In this document: in pieces, positions 42,657-55,735 of the stretch
Layout: each line of letters begins with the position of its first letter
Position numbering within the stretch: position 1 is the first letter of the stretch
DNA from: Amoebidium appalachense
Lineage: Eukaryota; Ichthyosporea
Reading direction: 5' to 3'
NCBI GenBank assembly: GCA_963693365.1
Contig: CAVNZM010000006.1
Span: 9,672,001-9,736,000 of the forward strand
Length of the DNA: 64,000 nt
The notes under the pieces: model-generated
Told to the model about the DNA's origin: nothing
The model's database searches: none
The model's input: the letters and a program-made list of their open reading frames with translations, nothing else
Program-made: the position numbers and the translations under genes

Positions 42657-45600
42657 ATGGATCCAAACAAAACTGGCGTAAACAAAATCACCATGTGGAA
42701 AGGTGAAGGGAAGACTGGTCCCGATAGCAAAACTACCTATTTTCAATGGGAAATCATTTTTCTCGGCATGATGACCGGCACTAAAGGTGTCCGACTCGTG
42801 GATGTTGTCCTTGCTGACAACTACGTCCCCCCTACCACCGTCGCGGTTGACGGTGAACCCCCCTTCTATGGCTACGGCACTACCGCGGAACTCAAAGAGG
42901 CCCGCAATTGCCTCCTGCTCCATATGATACAGAACATCGACCCTTCCGTCCTCACCACCGTTGCCCAGTACCGTATTGGCATGGACCCTGAACGGGCCAT
43001 GTGGAAATTCCGTCAACACTATCTCCAAGGCAAACCCGATCAGATCCGCATCCTTCACCGTCAGTGGGATGCCTGTGCCCTTCAGCCCGGTGAATCATTC
43101 ACCACCTACCTGAGCCGTCTGCAGACCATCGTGAACCAGCTCCAGTCTCTCCAAGATGAGTCCATTCACTTCACTCGTCTAGCTGAGAAGTTCTTCAATG
43201 AACTCACCACCAGAGACGACCTCACCCCTGAGTTCAATCGTCTTATCGAAGACTATCACTTCGGTGATAAGCTATTCCCCGACTTCGAGTCCCTCCATAA
43301 CCACGTCAAGGGCATCGAGTTACGTCAAGACCTCAAGATGCAACTCCGGAACAACCGTGCCCACCGTGCCTCCAAGTCCAGCATGGCATTAAATGCCAGT
43401 GCTCCCCCCCGTGATCTTCCTCGCCGTGACTTACGCACCCGACTTGACCGTACCTCTGGCACGGACCTCCGAACTCGTCTCTCCCGTCAGCACACCCGAT
43501 CCCGTTCCCCCCACCGGCCTGTCTTCCGGTCCACGTCTCGTTCCCCCAGTCGTTCCCGTTTCTCGGGTTCCCGTCGTTCTGATTCCCCGGCTCGTTCTAA
43601 CACCCCGTCCGTGAAAGAATGCTCCTACTGCCACGAGCCTGATCACACGATCATCGATTGCCCTGAGCCGAAATGCCGTATGTCCAGACACAACCGTTCC
43701 CGTCAAGGCAGTGAGAAATCTGTCTCCTTTGCTTTCTCGGCATACAATGCTAGCTCCGTCCCCGTGTCCTCCGACCCTGCCTGGGATTCCGGGTGCAACA
43801 TGACTGTTTGCCCCACCCGTGAGTTCTTCCATGACCTCACTCCCCTTCCGACACCGACTCCCGTTGCTGCCTTCAATGGCACCCCCGTCTTGGCCACTCA
43901 CACCGGCCATATCGTCATCAACACCACCACCGACCATGGCACTACCACCCTAACCATTGAAGCCTACTACACCCCGTCTGGCCAAGCCTTCCTCATTTCA
44001 ACATCCCAAGCTGCTGCCGAATACATCAAGGGTGATTTGAACGATGCCTCCACTCCGTCATTCCTCTTCGACCGACTCACCGGCCGTCATCTCGTCAACC
44101 TCCGTCTACACAACGGTCTGTATTACTTCAAGGACTACACCATTCAACCACCCACTCGTCCTGTGGCTCTGGCTGCCACTACCAGTGTTAACCCATCCAT
44201 CTGGCACCATCGTCTGGGGCACCGAGCTATGACCAGCATCAAGGACATGGTGAAACACGACCTTGTTATTGGTCTCCCCTCCTCTGTCCTCGACTGTGAT
44301 GTTCCTGATTGTCATGGCTGCATTATGGGTAAGACCACCAAGGCTCCGTTCAGGGGTGACCGTCCTCACTCCAACATCCCCGGTCATGAATGGCATTGGG
44401 ATTTTTTTGAGCCTACCACAACATCGTACGGAGGTTCCAAGGTTGCTCTCGTCACTGTCTGCCGTGCCTCTGGCCTCGTCAAGATCTACCCGATGGCCGA
44501 CCGTACCACCACCCTGGATATTCTCACAGCTCACACCAACCTCGTTGCCAACCATGCCCCCTCCAAAGTTGGTGTTTACCACTTCGACTCCGGCTCTGAG
44601 TTCACCTCCAAGGATACCCGTGCTTTTTGCCTCTCCCAGGGCATCAAGGCCAGCTATGCTCCGGTGGACTGCCCTCAACTGAACGGCTATGTTGAACGAC
44701 GTATGCGGTTCCTCCAAGAGATTGTCCGTTGCCTCCTCCATCAAGTCCAAGATCATTCTCTGTCTCCCAAACTGTGGGCTGAGGCCCTCCAACATGCCGC
44801 CTACATCATCAACGTCACCCCGTCCACGACTGCCAATGGTCGTACACCATTCGAGGTTTTCTACGGTGTCAAGCCCGACATCTCCGAGCTCAAAGTGTTC
44901 GGTTGCCCTGCCTACACTCACGTGCCAGCCTCTAAACGGAACAAGCTGGCCCCCACCGTCAAACTCGGCATGTATATCGGCTATGATCTTCAATCACACT
45001 GCCACCGGATCTTCAATGCCACCACCCATCGTGTCGGCCTCTTCCGTGATGTGATTTTCGACGAATCAGCTTATCTCCCGTCCGACATTCCATCAACCCT
45101 TCCGACCCCCGACACCACTGCTACCTCGACCACCCCACCCCCCACAGTTGACACTGAAGATGATGTTTGTCTAGTGTACTCTGGCCCCCCTCCTGCCATC
45201 GTCGTTCCCCCCGACACCCCCCCCCACCGGCCCCCCTGCCCCCGTGCCCGTCCAGCCTGCCGACCCTCATCCTGCCCCTGGCAACGTCACACCCATCCGA
45301 CCCGGCTCCCCCGACAACTTCCACTCGGCCCCGTCCAGCCCGGAGGTTGCCCCCCCTGCACTTCCGAACTTCCAAGTTCCCCCCCCACCGTCTCCACCTA
45401 CCCCGGTTCCTGCACCCCGTCGTTCTGCCCGTCTCCAGGGCAAGGTTGGACTTCAAGCCACCACCACCCTGCCAGTCCCCCCCGGTCCCCCCATCAACAT
45501 CGACCAACTACCCAAACTTGTCCGTCAACTCTGTTCCGGACCCAATGGTGATCAGGTCAAGTCAGCCCTGACTGCTGAGTATCAAGCCTTCATCGACAAA

Positions 45601-47064
45601 GACATCTTTGAACTTGTTGACCCTCCCCCTGGTGCTAACATCGTCGGCTTCAAGTGGATTGTCTCCGAGAAAACTCTCAACTCGGCTGGTGACACCAAGA
45701 TCAAGGCACGTGGTGTTGCTCAAGGCTTCAGTCAGCAATACGGTGTTGACTATGAGTTGATTGAGAGCCCTGTCATCCGTCCGGCTGCTCTCCGTGCCAT
45801 CCTAGCTCTGGCCGTTGTTGAAGGTCATGACATACATCAACTCGACGTGTCTACGGCCTTTCTCAACAGCCCACTCACCGAGACCATCTACATGAAACAA
45901 CCCCCGGGATTCATCACCATGGCCACACTTGGCAAGGTCTGGAGACTCAAGAAAGCCCTGTACGGCCTCAAGCAAGCCTCCAAGGCTTGGTACGACTTCC
46001 TCGACGGCATTCTTCTTGCCCATGGCCTGACCCGTACTAAGACCGACCCGTGCATCTACCTCCGGTTCTTCCCCAACAACGATGTGGTACGGGCTGGTAA
46101 CTACGTCGATGACTCCACCATCACCAACACCCGGGGTTCTACTGCTGCCAGTGACCTGGCTGCCCACATCAGCAAGATGGCCAGCTGTCGTATGAGTCCA
46201 TTTGACCGTATGCTCGGTGTTGATTTTAATCACTCTGATCCCCATCACCTCCACATGCACCAGAGGTCTTACATCATGGATATCATCCACGACTTTAACC
46301 TCACCGATGCCAAGTCCAAGTCTACCCCCATCCCTGCAGGCACCACCGTCTCCCTGGCTGATTGCCCCCCCCAACCGTTCACCGTGCCCTACCGTGAGTT
46401 ACTCGGCCGTCTCCTCTGGGTGGCACGGTGCACACGTCCCGACATTGCCTATGCCATCGGCTTCCTTGGTCGGTTCAGCACCAACCCCGGCAAGACTCAC
46501 TGGGACCTTCTCCGTCGTGTGGCCCGGTACCTGCTCGGCACCATTGACCTTGGCATTGACTACAAGTACTCGGCCACCCAGTCCCCCATACTCGAATGCT
46601 ACACGGATGCTGACTTTGCTGGTTGTGCCGACAGCAAGAAGTCTACCACCGGCTACATTATCGTGTTTGCTGGTATGCCCGTCATCTGGTACTCCAAGCT
46701 CCAGCCCATCACGGCCACCAGCACCACTGAAGCTGAGCTGATTGCTCTCAATGCTGGCACCCAAGAAGTTGCTTGGGTCCGTGACCTCTTCAAGGAACTC
46801 GGCTGTCCCATGCTTGCTCCGACTCCGGTGTACTGTGACAACCAGTCGACCATCGCCATCGTCAACTCCACCGGCATCAAGCACCGTACCAAACACATTG
46901 CCGTCCGGTATCACAACACCAAGGACTACATTGCCAGTGGGGACGTGGTTGTCCACTACGTTGAGTCAGCCCACAACTTAGCTGACATACTCACCAAACC
47001 CCTCCCCGGCCCGAGTCATGTCCACCATCGTGCTCGACTTTGTTTACCGGATATTGTGGATTGA
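42657..47064 (+). CDS. Copia gag-pol polyprotein (one frameshift in a C run)
   Basis: ATG at 42,657. Domains in order: gag core (about residues 40-240), an Arg/Ser-rich linker, zinc knuckle CSYCHEPDHTIIDC near 322 (C-x2-C-x4-H-x4-C), protease AWDSG near 374, integrase zinc motif (HHRLGH near 516, CHGC) and catalytic D-D-E (WHWDFF about 578, YHFDSGSEF about 640, NGYVERR about 677). After a Pro/Thr linker come reverse transcriptase with YVDD (about 46,105), and RNase H with YTDADFAG; the end is TGA at 47,064. Integrase before reverse transcriptase is the copia order. The frame changes by one within a C-rich run near 45,210-45,240; the second frame runs through from before that point. A programmed shift there is not expected for copia, so mutation or base-calling error in the C run is likelier. 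Confidence 0.95.
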
Positions 47065-47280
47065 CCTGACCTACTTCAAGAGTGATTTTCTCATGTGTAC
47101 TACTTACTTTATCAACATCATTATATCATATGTATTGCCTTTGTGGGTATGCCCACTTAGGGTTTATATATAAGGTTTGACCTGTACCATCACTCTACTC
47201 TATCTTTCACTGGTTTAAAACCCAGTTAATCAAACACCGCCTATACACGTTATATATATTCGTTGTTTTTGCCCCGGTTC

Positions 47281-47396
47281 CTTCCCCCCCTCCCCCCCCC
47301 CCCCCCTTCCCCCCCCCCCCCCTTCCCCCCCCCCCTTCCCCCCCCCCCCCCCCCCCCCCTCCCCCCCCCTTCTCCCCCCCCCCCCCCCCCCCCCCG
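47281..47396. repeat. C/T-rich tract inside the copia element
   Basis: About 115 nt of C runs with scattered T, between the pol stop codon and the purine tract, then a T run at 47,417. Odd inside such a young element. Confidence 0.9.
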
Positions 47397-47509
47397 GGAA
47401 AAGTACACACTTTAATTTTTTTTTTTTTTCCGTTTCTGTTCTCAAGTGGGGAGATTTCACTAGTTCAGTGGGGATATGATAACACAAACTTCAAAGTCTT
47501 AAGTGGGGA

Positions 47510-48444
47510 TGTTATAATACGTAGTATTTACATATTGTAAGATCTTCTCAGTTCGTGTTATGTTTTCATTCATTTACTTAATGAAAAAGATGTGCTCCTT
47601 GTACGTAAATTATGACATCGATCTCCAGTGTATTTGAGTACTTGTAATCGTGTTGTGTCGGCTATATTCGTGTGTTTAGATATCGATTACAGCAACTGAT
47701 TATAGGTACACGAGTCTACCCAGTGAGGGAGACACGTGTACATGTTATGTGTACATGAATATCTTCGGTTATAACTGTGTTTTGCTGTTCGTGTTTTCTG
47801 TCCTGCTTTCTTTTCTTTTTCCTCTTTCTTCGTCTTTTCTTTTCTCTTTCTTTCTTCTCTTGTTTCCTTTCATTTAATTATATTTCTCTCTCACTAATAT
47901 ACGTTGAGTAGATTTATATTACTCGTTATGTTTTGATTGGTAGAAAAACACTTAGGTTACACTTTAGCTTGTCAGGTATGATTCATAGCTTAGTCAACCA
48001 CTTTTGTTTTGTGTGTTGCCGTACTATATCCAATCAGTGGACTTAGTCAGAAAATGTCTGAGTCTTTGTAGCCGATGATAGGTTAGAAACACCACCTCTT
48101 TCCTCGTTACTCTTCACCTCTTTTCTTTCTTATAGCTGTGACCTATGGTGTGTGTTCCCGCGTCTCCGGATCTATCCGGGAAATAATCAGTTAATAATGA
48201 TTGGTTATTTTAGACATAGATCTGATTTCCGACTGGTCGGAAATCATGTATGGATTTAACTTAAGGGAATTTCAGGTATTTATTAGCGATCAAAATAAAT
48301 TGAGTTCAGTCGTGTCTAAACATTGATGTCTGTTGTGTACACTGCTCCGATCGTTCCGTGTTTTGTTGTTGTGTATGTCTGTGGTGTTTTCACACTGCAC
48401 CACTGTGTCTCTGCTTACATCCTAAATACTTATAGAATTTAACA
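47510..48444 (+). repeat. Right LTR of the copia element
   Basis: Pairs with 41660-42594; followed by the target duplication CTTCC. Confidence 0.95.
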
Positions 48445-49738
48445 CTTCCCCATGTTAATGTTTGGTTATCCGCAGCCCAATGTTGGGGCAGCAGGTAGCA
48501 GCACTCAGCCCACAGATAACAAGGTGGAGAAGGAGAGAAAGACCCGTTCATCTCGCAAGCGTAAGTCTTCTGGCCAACGTGCACGTACGCCTGTGTCTGA
48601 GAGGACTGCAGCGAGGATGACGGGGCGAGCCAGAGCAGCTCGGAGAGTGAAGATGGCAACCACCCGCCAAAGAAGGTGAAGTCTGCACGTGATTTGCTCC
48701 TTGCTTTGATGCCGGAGCATGATATGGCATGGCGTAAACCGTTGGTTGTGCATCCCTCTCGGCACTATGCGCCTCTGATCACTGCAGATAAGGTGCCCCA
48801 GTTTAAGGATGATATGAGTGATACGCGCACGGTGGTTGAGTGGCTCTCTGAGCTTGCAAGCTTGTTTTTCAGAGTGGCTGGTGTGCCTGTGCATGATGCT
48901 GTGCTTTTAGTTGTCTCGTGCTTTCCTCCTGCAAGCCCCGCACGCAATTGGTTTTCCAAATTTTGCCGCACACACCCTAATGCCACGTTCGAAGCTTTTG
49001 CGCAAGAAGTGGTTAAGGAGTTCCATGGTGAGCACGTTTTGGAAAAATGGCAGGGCAAGCTGGACGAGTTGAAGCAGGGAAACATGGAGGTTTCGGAATT
49101 CTATACACAGCATGCTAGCTTGTGGGCACGAGTGTATCCACATGGCACGGATGAAGCGTGTTTGATTGATTTTTCGCACAAGTTGAACGCTGCCGCATTT
49201 AGTGATTACCAAAAATGGGCTGTGAAGCAGAGGCGTGCGAAAAAGTGTCTAACAATCCAGGATGCACTCGTTCACTTATCGGAAAAAGAGCGCGACCGCA
49301 AAAGCACACAGAAACACACAAAGGGTACAGCCGGTGTGTTTAATGTGCAGCAGTCGGCTATGGTGGCTGTGCAGGAGCAGGCAGCAGCATTGGGCTTAGA
49401 TGTGCCGTCGTTTATTGCTCTGGTGGGGTCCGGTTTGACTAAAAATCCGTGGAAAACTTCCCCACAGAAGCCCAAATACGGTGCATCGGGCAGCAGTGTC
49501 GTTTGCTACGGCTGCGGGAAGCCGGGGCATCGCAAAGGTGATGCGGAATGCCCTGCTGCTAATCGCCGCTGCAACGTTTGCAAGAAAGTAGGCCACTATT
49601 ACGATTCCCGGTTGTGCAAGGGAGAGCCCAAGGGTAACGGCAAGCATCAGCAGGGCCGTGACCCAGACAAGAAGAAGCATTCACACCGCAAATAGGAACT
49701 CGCGGGGGTAGAAGGCGCGGTGCCGGGGGGTAGTTGAT

Positions 49739-52700
49739 GTGCGTAGCGCATTTTTGCACATCGGAGAGGATAGTGTACAAAGTAGTGAGGTGGTTAACGA
49801 GAATTTTGTGCACGACCCTTCTCCCCTGGCGGGAAGTTGCAAGGGAAATAAAGCAATCACTCGAAAAACTGTGTCTTTTGCCCCCACCCATATTGTGATC
49901 CCGTCCACCCTAGGTGCAACCACCCCCACAGGTGTTGGGGAGGGGGAGGGTGCACCCGGGAAGGAGGGTGTTATGTCGGTTCAGGATTTTGTGGATTTGA
50001 AGCAGGCACGGGCAGAGGGGTTGGCGGGGCTGGCGGGGCGCGTGCATCCCACCCCCAAAGAACCATCTGTGTGCAAAGCGTCTGCTAAGGGCTCTACCTC
50101 TTGTTTGCTTGCCACTGTGAGGTTGCATGGGCACCTAGTTACGGTGGTTGTGGATACCGGTGCTAGCCATTCATGCTTGCAATATGATTTTGCGCTGAAA
50201 TTACCATTTGCTACGCGTAAGCGCATTTCGCCGGTTCACAACTTTAGTGCTGTTGGTGCTAGCGGGGACACCTTGCCATGTGCAGGCCGTGTGGGTTTGC
50301 ACCTGCAGGTGCCCAACACAGAATGGAGCCATGTGCAAAAGTTTCATATTTTGCGTGGCCTCCCCTATGCAGCCTTGCTAGGCATGGATTTCTTGTTGGG
50401 TTTCGATGCACAGATTGACCTGTTGTATAGGCACTTGCTGCACAGGCCTGCCCACGGCCAGGCAGAGTGCTATATGCCTGTTTGGTGGCTTGGGGCGGGG
50501 GTGCGGGGTGGTGAGGTGGCAACACTTATCACCACCACCGGCGTGCATCTCCCTCCTTTCAGGTCGAATGTGGCTTTGTGCTCGATGAAGGATGGGGGGG
50601 AAGGTTTGGAGGCTGGTGTGACGGGTGTTGTCGTACCCAGACCCACCTCTAACACCGATATTCCCTTCCATCCTGCGCATAGTGTGCAATCACTCTTGTC
50701 TGTAAATGGCAGCCTCGGCTGCAAGGTACGTTAACAAATCTGACTGAAAAGCATGTGTATTTGAAGCCTGGTACCCAGGTGGCAGCACTAGAGCCGTTGG
50801 TTGAGGGTGATATGCTCACTGTTTTGGTCGATGTGTCCGGGTCCCCAGCTGCAGAGAAGACTGGTGTGGAGGCCGTTGGGTCAGACTCACCGTCAGGCTC
50901 TGTGGGTGGGCAGGTGTTTGCTGCTGCTGCGCCGGCGGCTGCAGACAAACCTCCGACGGGTGGAGCCACAGTGGGGGGATCAGGGACCACTGGGGCTATT
51001 GGGGACAACATTATTATTGGTGAGGGTGGCCGCGTACACGCTAGTGTGCCTGCACGTGTGTACAGGCAGGGGCGCGCGTGCACGGAGACTGTGCAGCCGT
51101 GGCTGTCAAAGAAGAAGGCCAGGGGCCGACTTGCTTTTGCAGCTAGGGCCAGGCACCCAGGGTCGCAGGCGCCTGGTGCTCCAGCCCCTACCAGCACTAG
51201 TAAAGTTGCAGGTACCGGGCAGGGGCAGGTTTCCTCTCCTCAAAACGAACGTGTACATTCCGATCGGAATCTCGAGTTCTCATTGGCTGAGGGTACCTTC
51301 GGGCCGGCCGCTTCATCCTCTGAGGGAGGGGTTGGGCTGTGGCATATAAAGGAGGACACTCAGGGGCAGTGTGAGGGAGTATCTGCCGGGGATACTGAAG
51401 CATCTGGCCCAGGGGAAGAGACTGATGTGCAGTGTGCAGGGGCCCGCCATGCACGAGGTCAGTCTGGTGGTAGTCAGCCGGGCGCACCAGGAGCCAATCA
51501 GATTGCAGCAGGGGTGAGCCACGGGCCCACAGCCTCTGCATCTGATGCCGACTCCGGGGTCACCGAGGATGAATTACCACCGGGCGTGGAGGACCCAGAG
51601 ACTATCCCCCTTCCTGATCTGACACCTGCGGAGAGCAAGAGATTCGCTAAGCGCATTTGGAGGTTGATTAGCAGATGGAAGCACGTGTTTTCTGCACACG
51701 AGCATGATTATGGCAAGTCTAATGTGGCAACGCTGAAGATAGAGCTAACCACAAATGAACCACAGTATCGGCCTCCATACAAAATTCCACACCATATCCG
51801 GGATCAAGTGTGGAAGCAACTTCAAGTATGGTTGGCTGGGGGGGTCATTGAGCCTTCCACCTCTCCCTACTCTGCACCCATGGTCCTAGTGCGTAAAAAG
51901 GATGGGAGCGTAAGAGTGTGCCTGGATTTTCGGGAAATAAATTCATGCACTGTGAGGGATGGCTACCCCCCTACCCCGCATAGACACTCCTCTCGATGTG
52001 TTGCGTGGGGCGCGCTGGTTCAGTGTGTTTGACCTCTATGGCGGCTATCACCAAATTGAGGTGGATCCAGAAACACGGCCTAAGTTAGCTTTTACTACGC
52101 CGTGGGGTCACTATCAGTTTTTTCGCGCACCTTTTGGGGTTACGAATATGCCGTCTGTATTCAGCCGCGCCATGAATACCGTATTCGCGGGCATGCTGTG
52201 GGTTCACTTGCTTGTGTATATCGATGACCTTCTTCTGTTCACCCCGGATTTGGGAAGTCACTTAACCCACTTAGAAGAAGTTTTCAGGCGGCTGTCCGCG
52301 GCTGGTCTAAAGCTAAAGGGGTCCAAGTGCCACTTTTTCCGTAGAGCGGTGGCGTATTTAGGCCATCGTGTGGGCAGAGATGGTATTAAGGTTGATGACC
52401 GGAGAATCGCTGTGATACGCGATAAGCAGGCACCCACTTCTGTGTCCGAATTAAGGAGTGATTTGGGTCTGTTTTCGTATTACAGAAGGTTTGTTCCGAA
52501 TATGAGTGACCTGGCCGAGCCGCTAACGCGCATGTTGGGTGATAGCCCACAGGATAAGCAGTTGCGCAAAAAGATTCACGGGAATGAGCCCCCCACATCT
52601 AGTGCGCGACGGAAGCGGAATGGCACGGCCAAGGAGAAGGCTAGGCTAGCCCGTACTGCTGCAGCAGATGAAAGCACAGAGGTTATTGGGCAAGCCGAAT

Positions 52701-54998
52701 CAGAGGTTGTGGTGAGTGCACCGGGCGAGAATATTCATGCGAATATTTCAGCGAATAATTCGCGCACACGTGCGAATACGCGCAAAAATGCCTATTTTGT
52801 GTGGGGTGAGGAGCAGCAACGCGCATTAGATGCTCTAAAGCGTGCTCTCACACATGCCCCCGTGTTGGCTCATCCAAACTTCGACAAGCCTTTCATTGTG
52901 GACTCCGATGCTAGCAATGTGGCGCTTGGTGCGGTGCTGTCGCAGGTGGGAGATGACGGGCAGGAGCACCCCGTTGCTTATGCCTCCCGCACGCTCAGTA
53001 AGAGCGAGCGCAATTATTCCGCCACCAAGAGAGAGGGTTTCGGCATCTATTGGGCTGTGTGCAAAGCCTTTCATCAGTATACCTACGGGAAGCCATATAT
53101 TTTGCGCACAGACCATTCTTCGCTGACTTCCATATATGGTAATGGGGATGCCCCCGAGCCCATTGTTGCTTGCTGGCAGATGGTCCTGTCTGCATACACC
53201 TATGACATCCACCATCGTGCTGGGAATGACCAAAGCAATTTTGCACGGCATTTCACGGCCTTCCAGCGCGGATTTGGTGCCCAGCGAAGATGATCCGGAT
53301 CTGACTTTTCCTTCGCTGATTGGGTGTGTGCACGGAGATGACCACAGTGATTTTGTGCCAGACACCGTTGTGTTTCCTGCGCTCGTGGTGACGCGTGGGC
53401 GGGCATGTGCGGACGGTGGTGCTGAGGCACCCACCCACAAACCCGCGTCAGCGGCGCGCACGCAGAAGCGCAAGCGCACGTCAGGGGTTAAGGGTGGACC
53501 GGGGGAGGGTGTGCATGCCACTGCCAACCCCACCCCCACCCCCCTCTGGCTGAGCATATCTCTGATGCTGCACGTGATCATACCCATGGGTTGAAGGTGA
53601 ATACTTCCCGCGAGTTACGCGCGCTTACTATCCCACAGTTGTCGGGTATGCCTACTGTGGAGGAAATTAAGGCGGCGCAAAATGCAGATCCGTTTTTGTG
53701 CAGTATTCGTGATTACCTCAGCAACCCCACCGCGCCGGCACATGTGGATGGAAGTGTTGCTTTAGAGGCAAGCAGGTGCACGGTTTATAAGGGGGTGGTG
53801 TATGTGTGGACACCGGAGCAGCGTGCGACTCGTCGCCCTACCTGTGCTTGCGGCTTGCAACGATGCCCCTACAGCCGGGCATCTTGATGCCCAGCGCACG
53901 TTTCATCGCATTTGGTCTTCGTTTTGGTGGCCGGGGATGTGGTTCGATCATCCACCCACCGCAGAGGATATCGCCAATGCTATCCACAACTATGTTTTCG
54001 CGCGACACGACTACCCGAGTTTGTGCTGTCGGATAATGGGTCGAATATTTCTGCGCAGCTGGTTAAGGATGTGTTAACCCTCCTAACTAGTCGCCAGATC
54101 CTCGCATTACCCTACTCCCCCCAGACAAATGGGCTGGTTGAACGGTTCAATTGCACCCTTTAGAGTATTCTTGCGCAAGTGGCTACAGATAAGTTAACAG
54201 AGTGGGACACGTTTTTGCCCCAGGTGCTGTTTGCCTACCACACGGCTATGCACTCCGCACTGGGCGACAGTCCTTTCTTCCTTTTGTATGGCCGGGACCC
54301 CCGTGACCCCTTTGTGGAGAAACTGGGCCCCGAGTACAGCGGCGCCACTAAGGAGCATCGGTATGCACTCTGGGAGCGATTGACCTATGTGCGCGATGTG
54401 GTTCGTGCACGTATGGTTACCGAGCAAGATCGGCACCGCAAATCAGCCAATCAGAGGGCGCGGCCTGTTCCCAATTTGGCAGATTTGGTGCGCCAAGCTC
54501 GACAACATCCTTAACAACAAGAAGGTGGTTGATGGTGATGGTAACCAGCTGTATGAGGCTGCTAGCCTACGGGACAAGTGGGTGGGGCCCTACCGGGTTT
54601 TGCGCAAAGTCGCGCCACTTACCTACGATATTCAGCGGGTGGGGACACAGGATGTGGAGCGTTCGCACGCTCGTTTCCTTAAACCCTATGTACCCCGCAC
54701 GGATGGACCCCCTACCCCACTACCTGAGTTCCGTGTGGCAGGTGACGCTGTGACCGCGGAAGTGGCTAAGATTACTGACCATAAATGGGAAAATGGACGC
54801 GCCCTCTACAAAGTTCGCTGGAAGGGGTTTAAGGCCACCGATGATTCGTGGGAGTCACATGCAAACTTGTCTGAGTCGGCCTCGGGTGCCTTAGCTGATT
54901 ATTTGCAGCAAGTGATTCGGCCCCCCAGTGAGGAGCCAATCAAAAATCAGCGCAAGGACACCCAACAGCATGTGCGCAAACGCAGACGTAAAGGTTGA
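49739..54998 (+). pseudogene. Gypsy pol: protease, RT, RNase H, integrase, chromodomain (degenerate)
   Basis: Protease: VVVDTGASHSC (about 50,144) and LLGMDFLLG. Frame changes near 50,727. RT: MVLVRKKDGSVRVCLDFREI, a shift in a C run near 51,972, then QFFRAPFG and YIDD (52,217-52,228). RNase H: FIVDSDAS and ILRTDHSS, with a shift near 53,245. Integrase: GHLDAQRTF and WWPGMWFD (about 53,940) run directly into DIANAIHNYVF, so the segment with the second zinc half and first catalytic Asp is missing; SDNGS and NGLVERFN carry the second Asp and the Glu. Further shifts lie near 53,825, 54,015 and 54,500, and TAG at 54,161-54,163 interrupts. The C-terminus has a GPY/F module (KWVGPYRVL) and a chromodomain (ALYKVRWKGFKATDDSWES, about 54,800-54,860). 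Non-functional. Confidence 0.92.
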
Positions 54999-55095
54999 TC
55001 CCCCTTAAGGGCAGGGCATGTGGGCACTCGGTGCAGTTACCCTTCGTTGCCCCTAGGGAGGGGGTTGCCCTTCGTTACCCCTAGGGAGGGGGGAG

Positions 55096-55735
55096 TGTAG
55101 AAAAGGTTGTGTACATTCACGTGCACACCGTGCTGTTCCCCCACAATCAGTCTACGTGCCTTTGTGTCTTATCGCCAGAGGCTGGAATAGAGCTTCGGAA
55201 GCAGCTACCAATCGGCTGCATCACTTTTAGCTGTATTCCTTATTAGGGCAGTTGCTCTGCACCTTAAGTATGCAGTTAGGAGCGATGCAAAGAATGTGAA
55301 CACTTTGCCAGCATGTATCTTAGGTGTTCGGCACACACTGTGTGCCGTAGACACTTTATTGGGCACTAGACATACACATGTAGCACTATAGTATAACGTG
55401 AAGCTATATTATGATCACCCAGGAGAAGCTCATGCACTCATGTATATGTCATGTACTTTATTTTAAGTAGGGCCACATGCCTATTGGCTGTCGCCTTACA
55501 AAAGTATGCGAGCAGTGCTCTCCGGACCGGCAGAAACCAAGGGATTATAAAAGGCTGGTACATTCCAGACTTGGGTCACTTGGGCGGGACTGTGTGTCCG
55601 AGTAAACGTTACACTAGTCGTGCGGTGTCAGACTAGCTGTAGCACCCGCTTTCTTGTCTCTATACTTACGTGCTTCTCCTAGCCTGCATATGTTAACTAG
55701 GGCATAGTATTAGTGTATACACACCCTGGTTTTCA
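55096..55735 (+). repeat. Right LTR of the gypsy element
   Basis: Begins TGTAGA after the purine tract and ends TTTCA before a C run. TATAAAAGG is conserved at about 55,548. Confidence 0.92.

Larger units (their letters stand above)
41660..48444 (+). mobile_element. Ty1/copia LTR retrotransposon, young, nested in gypsy gag
   Basis: LTRs 41660-42594 and 47510-48444 are both 935 nt; I find one difference (TTAATTATG against TTAATAATG). They start TGTTATAATAC and end TTTAACA. The 5-bp target duplication CTTCC flanks it exactly (41655-41659 and 48445-48449). The internal region has one gag-pol reading frame with a single 1-nt shift, then a C-rich tract (47,281-47,396) and the purine tract AAGTGGGGA before the right LTR. 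Very recent insertion. Confidence 0.97.
40456..49695 (+). pseudogene. Gypsy gag, split by the copia element and frameshifted
   Basis: ATG at 40,456. The first part (40456-41659) is rich in Arg-Ser and Ser-Arg dipeptides (RRSRSRSREP, SRSPPSRRRSPSRRSRSP) with an acidic middle, unusual for a gag and like an SR-rich RNA-binding region. The copia insertion at 41,660 interrupts the frame. Reading resumes at 48,450, shifts frame by one near 48,600, and continues to 49,695. This second part holds the capsid-like core and two zinc knuckles, CYGCGKPGHRKGDAEC and CNVCKKVGHYYDSRLC, each C-x2-C-x4-H-x6-C. It would coat and package element RNA. Confidence 0.85.
39370..55735 (+). mobile_element. Ty3/gypsy chromovirus LTR retrotransposon, defective
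   Basis: LTRs 39370-40010 and 55096-55735 (about 640 nt) begin TGTAGA and end TTTTA/TTTCA; by eye they differ at about 14 positions, roughly 2%. A likely primer site TGGCGACCGCAGG starts at 40,012 and a purine tract AGGGAGGGGGGAG precedes the right LTR. Internal order is gag, protease, reverse transcriptase, RNase H, integrase, GPY/F module and chromodomain, which defines a chromovirus. The element is inactive: gag is split by a copia insertion and pol has several frameshifts, a stop and an integrase deletion. Without the copia insert it would be about 9.6 kb. It lies in an intron of the 7TM-kinase pseudogene, in the same orientation. Confidence 0.93.
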
